Source: Wenzhouxiangella sp. (GTDB lineage: Bacteria > Pseudomonadota > Gammaproteobacteria > Xanthomonadales > Wenzhouxiangellaceae). From it: a stretch of DNA of 7,628 bases. Location: the NCBI GenBank assembly GCA_007121485.1, contig SKKM01000122.1, forward strand, positions 1 to 7,628, in the 5' to 3' direction. The notes below the pieces were generated by a model. That model had not been told where the DNA came from, ran no database searches, and saw only the letters and a program-made list of their open reading frames with translations. The position numbers and the translations under genes are program-made. Below, piece after piece: positions 1 to 5,982 of this stretch (its first letter is position 1; each line of letters starts with the position of its first letter).

Positions 1-1489
1 ACACCGAAGGCAACAGCACCTCGTCGCTGCCCTCGGCACGCATGCGTGATTCGATCTCGTAGATCGTGGTCGAGTCATCGTCCATGCGGGTAATGGGCGA
101 ACTCATCAAGCGGATTTCGTCGTGATCGAGGGCGTGAATCAGACGCTCATGCCAGACCATATCGTCGTCGCTGACTTCCTCGGAGATGCGCGGACGATAG
201 CGGACGTAGGCATTGCCACCGGACCGCAGCGCTTCGTTCAGGGCAATTTCGGCCTGCGATATCAGGGTTTCGGCCGGCGTCTCGCCGCTGCCGCCCTGGG
301 CCACGCCGACGCTGATCGTCACCGGCAGGCTGAACTCACCGATTTCGAGGATCCGGCCGTGGCAGTGCTCGACCAGCTGGCGCGCGACACGCTCGGCGCT
401 TTGCGGGTCCGGCGCTTCGACCACGACCGCGAAAATGTGGTCGCGCAGGCGCGCTATGGCCAGCGCCTCTCCCACGCCCTCGCTCATCAGTTCCCCGGCG
501 GCGCGGATCAGGTTGTCCGAGGCGCCAAGGCCGATGCGCGATTGCAGCTTGTCGCGCTGATCCAGCGACATCAAAAGGACGCTCAGGCCGGTGGCATCGC
601 CGCGCAGCGCCAGTTCGTCATTCAGTTTGTCGACGAAGGCGGCGTGGTTGAGCAGGCCGGTGACAAGGTCGGATTGCTTCAGTCGTTTCAGTTCTTCGGC
701 CAGCGCGGGATCGGCATCCGGGTGATCCTCCCGGATCAGCATCTGGGCACAGCTCTCGCCGTTGAAGCGGGCTCGGGAAAACGCTACCTCGGCACGAAAA
801 TGGCTGCCGTCCAGGCGCCTGGCCCGCAGGCTGATGGGTGCGTCGGGCAGCTCGTCGCGCTCCAGCGCCTTCAGAATCTGCTTCAGGTCGGGACCTTCGG
901 CCTCGGATTCCAGCAGATCCAGCATGGAAAGCCCTTCCACATCGTCGAAGCTGCTGAAGCCGAACATGTCCAGGTAGGCCGGGTTGGCGAAGATGTGCAG
1001 GCCTTCATGGATGTAGGCGATGGCCTCGCTGGAACTCTCCAGCAGCAGGGTGTAGCGGTTCTCGATCTCGCCCAGGCGCTGGGCCGCGGCACTCGCCTCA
1101 TGGCGGCTCAGGATCTGCTCGATCTGGCTGTTCAGGATGCGCTTGAGGCGGCGCTGGTCGGCCGCGCTGACAAAACCGTCAACGCCGCTGGCAGCGACAC
1201 TCAGCGCCGTGGCCGCATCGTCCGGCTCGATGGCGGCGACCAGCGGAACCGGCCCGTCGGCGTCGCGCACGCAGCGCGTCGCGGCTTCCAGCAGTTCGGG
1301 TTCGTCGGCACTGGGGAAGACCAGCGCCAGGTCGATGGACTCGGCGTTGAACAGCCTGATGACTGCGTTGGCCGTATCGGCCAGCATCAGCCGCAACGGG
1401 TATTGGTGCCCCAAGAGCTGTTCGATTTCCCCCTGGCGGGCGGCTTCGTCGCTGATGACGAGGATGCAGATCGGGCGGCGACTGCTCAT
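1..1489 (-). CDS. FimX-like REC/PAS/GGDEF/EAL c-di-GMP protein (C-terminus beyond the window)
   Basis: The first 496 residues are readable without a stop; the gene runs off the left edge. Residues 1-120 resemble a receiver domain, but where a phospho-accepting Asp is expected (after IDLALV, near residue 58) there is Phe-Pro. Residues about 143-255 form a PAS domain with the strongly FimX-like stretch AIAYIHEGLHIFANPAYLDM (157-174 core). A GGDEF-family domain covers about 270-435 (DLVTGLLN at 274; TISVGVAQ at 391), but the catalytic GGDEF loop is replaced by RLRDHIF (347-353), so cyclase activity is unlikely. An EAL domain begins near 445, and the usual EAL signature reads YEIESRM (477-483), also altered. 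FimX of Pseudomonas and Xanthomonas is a c-di-GMP receptor for type IV pilus function with the same domain order and degenerate sites. The start ATG at 1487-1489 is the only start codon between an upstream region without in-frame ATG/GTG/TTG and the receiver fold; a strong Shine-Dalgarno is not visible. It lies 68 bases after epmB on the same strand. FimX is the best fit; a different degenerate GGDEF/EAL protein remains possible. Confidence 0.88.
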   Translation of the reverse strand, partial: MSSRRPICILVISDEAARQGEIEQLLGHQYPLRLMLADTANAVIRLFNAESIDLALVFPSADEPELLEAATRCVRDADGPVPLVAAIEPDDAATALSVAASGVDGFVSAADQRRLKRILNSQIEQILSRHEASAAAQRLGEIENRYTLLLESSSEAIAYIHEGLHIFANPAYLDMFGFSSFDDVEGLSMLDLLESEAEGPDLKQILKALERDELPDAPISLRARRLDGSHFRAEVAFSRARFNGESCAQMLIREDHPDADPALAEELKRLKQSDLVTGLLNHAAFVDKLNDELALRGDATGLSVLLMSLDQRDKLQSRIGLGASDNLIRAAGELMSEGVGEALAIARLRDHIFAVVVEAPDPQSAERVARQLVEHCHGRILEIGEFSLPVTISVGVAQGGSGETPAETLISQAEIALNEALRSGGNAYVRYRPRISEEVSDDDMVWHERLIHALDHDEIRLMSSPITRMDDDSTTIYEIESRMRAEGSDEVLLPSV

Positions 1490-1557
1490 GCGCTTTTGCC
1501 TGGCTGGTGTATTGAAATAGTAGCAGCTTCGACATCTGTGGCCGACCCCCGATGCGG
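1490..1557 (-). promoter_or_regulatory. epmB to FimX-like intergenic gap
   Basis: This 68-base gap separates the epmB stop from the next start on the same strand. It holds a TACTAT box (minus strand, 1522-1517) that matches four of six bases of a -10 element, but no acceptable -35 element at 16-18 bases. An AGG lies about 13 bases before the start codon, which is a weak ribosome site. Either the FimX-like gene is read through from epmB or it has a promoter that I cannot recognise by eye. Confidence 0.3.
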
Positions 1558-1572
1558 CTACAGGATGGGGGT
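1545..1572. other. GC hairpin spanning the epmB stop codon
   Basis: ACCCCC (1545-1550) and GGGGGT (1567-1572) can pair as a six-base stem with a 16-base loop that contains the epmB stop codon. Read on the plus strand the stem is followed directly by TTT, which is the arrangement of a weak terminator; read on the minus strand, in which epmB is transcribed, no T-run follows. It is therefore not a good terminator for epmB, and its role, if any, is unknown. Confidence 0.25.
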
Positions 1573-2586
1573 TTTGTAAGGCATCCCGGGTACCTCCTGC
1601 ACCAGCTTCGGCACAAGGTATCCCGGCAGGCGCCGGCGCAGCTCGTCGCTCAGCGCGCGCGCCCGGTCCAGCGGCACCTCGAATCTCTGCGCCCCGCGGA
1701 CGCGGTCGAGCTGGTGCAGGTAGTAGGGCAGTGCGCCGGCGGTAAAGCCGCGCTGCATGAGCGCGACGAGCTCATCGGCGCGATCGTTGACGCCGGCCAG
1801 CAGGACCGCCTGGTTGAGCACGTGAGCGCCGCTGGCGCGCAGCCTCGCCAGTGCCTGGTCGACCTCGTCGTCGAATTCTGCGGCGTGGTTGGCATGAATG
1901 ACCACCACCAGCGGCCAGGGCAGGCTCTGCATCCATCGTTCCAGCCTTGGAGTGACACGGTCCGGCAGCACCACCGGCATGCGCGTATGCAGTCGCAGGC
2001 GCTTGATGTGTCCGAAGCCGGCCAGTTTGCAGGTCAGGTCCTCCAGCTGGGCGGTTGGCAGCATCAGGGGGTCGCCGCCGGAAAGGATGATCTCTTCGAC
2101 ATCCTCGGCGCCGTGCAGGTAGTCCACCGCCTCGTGCCAGCGGCGTCCCGAGGCCCGCTCCTGCGGGTAGGGGAATTCCTGGCGGAAGCAGTAGCGGCAG
2201 TGCACCGCACAGGCTCCGGTCAGGATCAGCAGCAGGCGGCCATGGTACTTGTGCAGCACGCCGGGCGCGCGGCGACTGTGCAGGTCGCCGACGGGATCGC
2301 TGTCGAAGCCGCTGACCAGGCGCCCTTCATCGACATCGGGCAGGACCTGGCGCAACAGCGGATCGCCGCGGTCGCCGCGACGCATGCGGCGGGCGAATGC
2401 CAGGGGCACGAGCAACGGGAAAGCCGGACGCGCGCCTCGGAGCGCGGGCGGGCAGGGCAGGTCGAGAAAGTCCAGCAGCTCGGCCGGGGTGCGCAGGGCC
2501 TGGCGGATCTGCTGGCGCCAGTCCGCCTGGCGGTCGCCCGGTGATTTGCCAGTTCGCGCTAAAATGTCGTGTTGACTGATCAGCAT
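1558..2586 (-). CDS. epmB: EF-P (R)-beta-lysylation protein EpmB (lysine 2,3-aminomutase family)
   Basis: EpmB (YjeK) is a cytosolic radical-SAM, PLP-dependent enzyme that converts L-alpha-lysine to (R)-beta-lysine, the group that EpmA then attaches to EF-P. The radical-SAM cluster motif CAVHCRYC is at residues 126-133 (CxxxCxxC), followed by FRQEFPY typical of the family. A glycine-rich SGGDPLML segment and the C-terminal GMPYKTP are also family features; Lys338 there is the likely PLP-binding lysine by comparison with lysine 2,3-aminomutase. From the ATG at 2586-2584 the protein is 342 aa, the same length as E. coli EpmB, and begins MLISQHDILA. An ATG directly before it (2589-2587) is an equally possible start. 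An upstream in-frame ATG at 2667-2665 would give 369 aa, but it overlaps the start of efp and its extra 27 residues look non-coding, so it is not used. AAAGG (minus, 2599-2595) serves as ribosome site. The gene is divergent from efp, which encodes its pathway target. Confidence 0.96.
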   Translation of the reverse strand: MLISQHDILARTGKSPGDRQADWRQQIRQALRTPAELLDFLDLPCPPALRGARPAFPLLVPLAFARRMRRGDRGDPLLRQVLPDVDEGRLVSGFDSDPVGDLHSRRAPGVLHKYHGRLLLILTGACAVHCRYCFRQEFPYPQERASGRRWHEAVDYLHGAEDVEEIILSGGDPLMLPTAQLEDLTCKLAGFGHIKRLRLHTRMPVVLPDRVTPRLERWMQSLPWPLVVVIHANHAAEFDDEVDQALARLRASGAHVLNQAVLLAGVNDRADELVALMQRGFTAGALPYYLHQLDRVRGAQRFEVPLDRARALSDELRRRLPGYLVPKLVQEVPGMPYKTPIL

Positions 2587-2665
2587 CATCGCTGCCTTTG
2601 ATCGCCCCGGGCTTTCGGTTGCCAAGAATCGTGGTTCCGGGGCGCATTGTAATTTGGAGAAGCCC
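2587..2665. promoter_or_regulatory. epmB/efp divergent control region
   Basis: About 80 bases between two divergent starts must carry, or lie beside, the promoters of both epmB and the efp-led gene run. For efp, TTGACT (2572-2577, inside the first codons of epmB) is a good -35 match, with TTTGAT (2597-2602) as a poor -10 at 19 bases spacing. For epmB, TACAAT (minus, 2651-2646) matches five of six bases of a -10 element and would give a 5' leader of about 50 bases, but no clear -35 precedes it. The efp ribosome site GGAG is at 2655-2658, seven bases before its ATG. The existence of promoters here follows from the layout; the exact boxes are guesses. Confidence 0.45.
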
Positions 2666-3235
2666 ATGGCGACCTACAGCACCAACGAATTCAAGTCCGG
2701 CCTGAAAATCATCCTGGATGGCGATCCCTACACCATCGTCGAGAACGAGTTTGTCAAGCCGGGCAAGGGCCAGGCCTTCAACCGGGTCCGGGTGCGCAAT
2801 CTCAAGACCGGGCGGACCATCGAAAAGACCTTCAAGTCCGGCGACTCGGTCGAGGCGGCCGACGTGTTCGAAAAGGAAATCCAGTACCTCTACAGCGACG
2901 GCGAGTTCTGGCATTTCATGGACGTCGAGACCTTCGAGCAGATGTCGGCCGGCGAGTCGGCGATCGGCGACGGGGCGCAGTGGATGAAGGAAGAGGATAT
3001 GTGCCAGGTCACGCTGTGGAACGGCGTGCCGCTGACCGTGCTGCCGCCGAACTTCGTCGAACTCAAGATCATGGAGACCGATCCCGGCCTGAAGGGCGAC
3101 ACGTCCGGCAGCGGCGGCAAGCCGGCCCGCCTGGAGACCGGCGCCACCGTGCGCGTGCCGCTGTTCGTCCAGGAGGGAGAAGTGATCCGGGTCGATACGC
3201 GCAAGGGCGAGTACGTCTCCAGGGTCAAGGACTAG
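2666..3235 (+). CDS. efp: Translation elongation factor P
   Basis: EF-P binds ribosomes stalled at consecutive prolines and stimulates peptide bond formation. The 189-residue product aligns by eye along its whole length with E. coli EF-P (188 aa): MATYSTNEFKSGLKI at the start, KTFKSGDSVEAADV in the middle, the domain II segment TLWNGVPLTVLPPNFVELKI, the signature DPGLKGDTSGSGGKPA, and EGEVIRVDTRKGEYVSRVKD at the end. Lys34 sits at the tip of the KPGKGQAF loop (residues 31-38), the site that takes beta-lysine from EpmB/EpmA, and the neighbouring epmB supports this type of modification rather than rhamnosylation of Arg. The ATG at 2666 is preferred over the in-frame TTG at 2654 because it gives the family N-terminus MATY and has GGAG seven bases upstream. 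It leads a run of six plus-strand genes; the next start is six bases after its stop. Confidence 0.99.
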   Translation: MATYSTNEFKSGLKIILDGDPYTIVENEFVKPGKGQAFNRVRVRNLKTGRTIEKTFKSGDSVEAADVFEKEIQYLYSDGEFWHFMDVETFEQMSAGESAIGDGAQWMKEEDMCQVTLWNGVPLTVLPPNFVELKIMETDPGLKGDTSGSGGKPARLETGATVRVPLFVQEGEVIRVDTRKGEYVSRVKD

Positions 3236-3241
3236 CCGCTT

Positions 3242-4582
3242 ATGTCTACCGGCGACATCGCGCTGGTTCCGGACTGGATCGTCCCCGTGCATCCGCGCGG
3301 GGAGGTGCTGAGTCACCATGCCCTGGTCATGCACGGCCAGCGGATCAGTGCCGTGCTGCCGCGCGAGGAGCTTGACCAGACGTATCCCGGCGTCGAGCTC
3401 GTCCGACTTCCGGGTCAGGTTCTGCTGCCCGGCCTGATCAACGCGCATGCCCACAGCGCCATGAGCCTGCTGCGCGGGCTGGCCGACGACCTGCCGCTGA
3501 TGCGCTGGCTGGAGGACCATATCTGGCCTGCCGAACAGGCCTGCGTGGGCGCGGAATACGTGCGCGCCGGAACCGAGCTGGCGGTGGCCGAGATGCTGCT
3601 GGGCGGGACCACCTGTTTCAACGACAACTACTTCTTCCCGGATGTCGCTGCCGCCACTGCCGCACGGGCTGGCATGCGCGCCGTGGTCGGACTCCCACTG
3701 ATCAGCGTGCCGACGGCCTGGGCCACGACCGAGGACGAGTATTTCGCGCGCGGCCTGGCCGTCCACCAGGACCTGAAGGGAGAAGCCCTGGTCAGCACGG
3801 CGTTCGCTCCGCATGCCCCCTACACCGTCAGCGACGCCGCTTTCCGGCGCATCCGCGAACTGGCCGAGGAACTGGACATCCCCGTGCACCTGCACCTGCT
3901 GGAAACGGCCGGTGAGATCGACAGCAGCCACCAACAGTACCGCCTGCACCCGATCGACCGCCTGGAGAAGCTTGGCCTGTTCAACGACCGCTTGCTGGCC
4001 GTGCACATGACCCAGCTGGATGATCGTGACATGGACCGCGTGGCACGCGCCGGCGTCCATGTCCTGCATTGCCCGGCCTCCAATCTCAAGCTGGCCAGCG
4101 GCATCTGCCCGGTGGCGGGCCTGGTTGACCGCGGGGTCAATGTCTGTGTCGGAACGGACGGGGCGGCCAGCAACAACACGCTGGACATGTTTGCCGAGAT
4201 GCGCCTGGCGGCCTTGCTGGCCAAGGGCGCCAGCGGCAACCCCGAAGCGGTTCCTGCCGAGCAGGCGCTGGAAATGGCGACCATCAACGCGGCGCGGGCA
4301 CTCGGCCTGGAGGAGCGGATCGGCACGCTGGAGGCGGGCAAGCAGGCCGATCTGATCGCCGTTTCGCTTGACAGGATCGAGACGCTGCCGGTGCATCATG
4401 TGATCTCTCAACTGGTATACGCCACCGGACGTCACCAGGTCAGCCAGGTCTGGGTCGCCGGGAGACAGCTGGTCCGGGACGGCCAGGCCCTGAGCTTGGA
4501 CATCGACCGGATCAAGTCCGAGACCGCGATCTGGCAGCGTCGTCTCGAGCGGATTGACCGCCAGGCTGCGAGGGGAGCATAG
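3242..4582 (+). CDS. Amidohydrolase, 5-methylthioadenosine / S-adenosylhomocysteine deaminase type
   Basis: This 446-aa protein belongs to the TRZ/ATZ (COG0402) amidohydrolases, metal-dependent TIM-barrel enzymes. Visible ligands are His69 and His71 (NAHAHSAMSLLRG), His218 (VHLHLLET), His255 (LLAVHMTQL) and Asp306 (VGTDGAAS), with Glu221 the likely general acid-base residue. The C-terminal INAARALG and EERIGTLEAGKQADLI segments are typical of the group. The closest family I recognise is MTA/SAH deaminase, such as PA3170 of Pseudomonas aeruginosa, which turns methylthioadenosine into methylthioinosine for methionine salvage; there, as here, ubiG and a MupP-type phosphatase follow. S-adenosylhomocysteine as substrate is equally open, and the two could link the enzyme to the methyltransferase UbiG next door, which makes SAH. 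That link is inference. Start ATG at 3242 has AAGGA (3227-3231) upstream, inside the end of efp. Two bases separate its stop from ubiG. Confidence 0.92.
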   Translation: MSTGDIALVPDWIVPVHPRGEVLSHHALVMHGQRISAVLPREELDQTYPGVELVRLPGQVLLPGLINAHAHSAMSLLRGLADDLPLMRWLEDHIWPAEQACVGAEYVRAGTELAVAEMLLGGTTCFNDNYFFPDVAAATAARAGMRAVVGLPLISVPTAWATTEDEYFARGLAVHQDLKGEALVSTAFAPHAPYTVSDAAFRRIRELAEELDIPVHLHLLETAGEIDSSHQQYRLHPIDRLEKLGLFNDRLLAVHMTQLDDRDMDRVARAGVHVLHCPASNLKLASGICPVAGLVDRGVNVCVGTDGAASNNTLDMFAEMRLAALLAKGASGNPEAVPAEQALEMATINAARALGLEERIGTLEAGKQADLIAVSLDRIETLPVHHVISQLVYATGRHQVSQVWVAGRQLVRDGQALSLDIDRIKSETAIWQRRLERIDRQAARGA

Positions 4583-4584
4583 GC

Positions 4585-5307
4585 ATGATCGAACCCAGCG
4601 TTGTTGAAGTCGCCAACATCGACCCGCGCGAGGCCGAGAAATTCGATGCGCTCGCGGCGCGGTGGTGGGATCCGGAAGGGGATTCGCGCCCGCTGCACGA
4701 CATCAACGGCCCGCGCGTGGCCTACATCGAGGCGCGAGCCGAGTTGGCCGACCGACGCGTGCTTGACGTGGGTTGCGGCGGGGGGCTGCTATGCGAGTCG
4801 CTGCGGGAGCGTGGCGCCGAAGTCACTGGCATCGATGTCGCCGACAGGGCGCTCGGGGTCGCCCGGTTGCACGCCGCCGAGAGCGGGCTGGATATCGAAT
4901 ACCGCAAGATCACCGCCGAGGCCCTGGCCAGCGAGCAGGCCGAAGCTTTTGACCGGGTGTGCTGCCTCGAGATGCTCGAGCATGTGCCCGACCCGGCTCA
5001 GACCGTGCGGGCGTGCGCGCAGCTGTGCCGCCCGGGAGGGCAAGTGTTTTTCAGCACCATCAACCGCTCGCCGCTGGCCTGGTCGCTGGCCATCGTGGGG
5101 GCGGAGTACGTGCTCGGGCTGCTGCCGCGCGGCACCCACCGTTACGACCGCCTGATCCGGCCGGAGGAACTGGCCGCCGCCTGCCGCCGCGCGGGTCTGG
5201 AAGTGCGCGAGATCAGCGGGCTGCACTACAACCCCTTCTCCAGGACCGTTCGGATCGGCGGGGCGCCCCGGGTCAACTACCTGGTTCACGCGCGCAAGCC
5301 GGACTGA
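4585..5307 (+). CDS. ubiG: Ubiquinone biosynthesis O-methyltransferase UbiG
   Basis: UbiG carries out both SAM-dependent O-methylations in ubiquinone synthesis: the early catechol step and the final demethylubiquinol step, at the inner membrane surface. The product is 240 aa, exactly the E. coli length. It shows the N-terminal FDALAARWWDPEGDSRPLH (20-38), the SAM-binding motif I VLDVGCGGG (59-67), the acidic residue Asp84 after strand 2 (TGIDV), motif II-like CLEMLEHVPDP (127-137), FFSTINRSPLAW (155-166), and the C-terminal GLHYNPFSRTVRIG (212-225), all family hallmarks. The ribosome site AGGGGAG (4571-4577) lies at the end of the preceding gene, and only two bases separate them, which suggests translational coupling. 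The phosphatase gene starts three bases after its stop; this ubiG-phosphatase pairing also occurs in Pseudomonas. Confidence 0.98.
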   Translation: MIEPSVVEVANIDPREAEKFDALAARWWDPEGDSRPLHDINGPRVAYIEARAELADRRVLDVGCGGGLLCESLRERGAEVTGIDVADRALGVARLHAAESGLDIEYRKITAEALASEQAEAFDRVCCLEMLEHVPDPAQTVRACAQLCRPGGQVFFSTINRSPLAWSLAIVGAEYVLGLLPRGTHRYDRLIRPEELAAACRRAGLEVREISGLHYNPFSRTVRIGGAPRVNYLVHARKPD

Positions 5308-5310
5308 GCA

Positions 5311-5982
5311 ATGACGCGCCGACTTGAAGCGGTGCTGTTCGATCTGGACGGCACACTGGTCGATAGCGCCCCCGACCTGGTGGCCACCGTGGGCTGGCTG
5401 CGCCGGCTGCACGGGCTGGACCCGATCGAACTCGACGGATTGGGCATGCTGGCGTCGCGCGGTGCGCTGGGACTGATCGAGGCCGGCTTTGCTGACCGAC
5501 CGGAGTTGGACCGCGCCGTCCTGCGCGAGCAGTTCCTTGAGTACTACGCCGATCACCTGTGGGAGAAGAGCCGGCCCTACGACGGGATCGAGGCCGTGCT
5601 TGACGCCTTGCACGAGCGCGCCGTTCCCCTGGCCGTGGTGACCAACAAGCCCACCGGGCTGGCCATGGCCCTGCTCGAGGCGGCCGGCTGGCAGGCGCGT
5701 TTCGGTTGCGTGGTCGGCGGTGGCTGCACGCCCCTGGCCAAACCGCACCCGGCCCCGGTACTCGAGGCCTGCCGTCGCCTGGGGGTCAGGGCGACCGAGA
5801 CCTGGATGGTCGGCGACGATCGCCGCGACATCGAAGCCGGTCGACGGGCCGGGTGCCTGACCCTGGCCGCCGCCTGGGGTTACCTGGCCGGCGACGACCC
5901 CTCGAGCTGGGACGCGCATAGGGTCTTTTCGTCGCCGATGGGTCTACACAATTTTACGCTTGAATACAATGGTATACACTGA
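5311..5982 (+). CDS. HAD phosphatase, MupP (MurNAc-6-phosphate phosphatase) or Gph (phosphoglycolate phosphatase) type
   Basis: The 223-aa protein is a HAD-superfamily phosphatase with a helical cap inserted after motif I. Motif I is DLDGTLVDS with nucleophile Asp11 and acid Asp13; motif II is Thr111 in VVTNKP; motif III is Lys144 in AKPHPAP; motif IV is VGDDRRDIEAGR with Asp169/Asp170. Such proteins next to ubiG are often called phosphoglycolate phosphatase. In Pseudomonas the homologue at this place is MupP, which dephosphorylates N-acetylmuramate 6-phosphate in cell-wall recycling. The segments VGDDRRDIEAGRRAG and AAWGYLAGDDPSSWDA fit MupP well, but sequence alone read by eye does not settle MupP against Gph. 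If MupP is right, AnmK, AmgK and MurU should exist elsewhere in the genome. The last codons (FTLEYNGIH) are AT-rich and overlap the beginning of hslO. The start ATG at 5311 has only a weak ribosome site, so coupling to ubiG is likely. Confidence 0.9.
   Translation: MTRRLEAVLFDLDGTLVDSAPDLVATVGWLRRLHGLDPIELDGLGMLASRGALGLIEAGFADRPELDRAVLREQFLEYYADHLWEKSRPYDGIEAVLDALHERAVPLAVVTNKPTGLAMALLEAAGWQARFGCVVGGGCTPLAKPHPAPVLEACRRLGVRATETWMVGDDRRDIEAGRRAGCLTLAAAWGYLAGDDPSSWDAHRVFSSPMGLHNFTLEYNGIH

Noticed and set aside
122..1579. Long plus-strand open frame of 485 codons opposite the FimX-like gene
   Set aside because: It is the complement of a clear coding frame with recognisable PAS/GGDEF features; its product is rich in Gln, Arg and His with no known motif, as expected of an antisense frame in GC-rich DNA.
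1552..2544. Plus-strand frame of 330 codons opposite epmB
   Set aside because: It lies antisense to the conserved radical-SAM enzyme and shows no domain of its own.
2648..2653. TGTAAT as the -10 box of efp
   Set aside because: It would place the transcript start at or after the ribosome site GGAG, leaving no usable leader.
2584..2667. Extended epmB start at 2667 giving 369 residues
   Set aside because: It would overlap the efp start codon, and the extra residues have no counterpart in EpmB; the 342-residue form matches the family length.
2327..4435. Minus-strand frame of 702 codons across efp and the deaminase
   Set aside because: It covers two well-conserved genes and the divergent control region on the other strand; the translation is low-complexity in character (Gly, His, Gln, Arg) and unrecognisable.
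4789..5919. Minus-strand frame of 376 codons opposite ubiG and the phosphatase
   Set aside because: Antisense to two motif-complete enzymes, with no ribosome site or family features.
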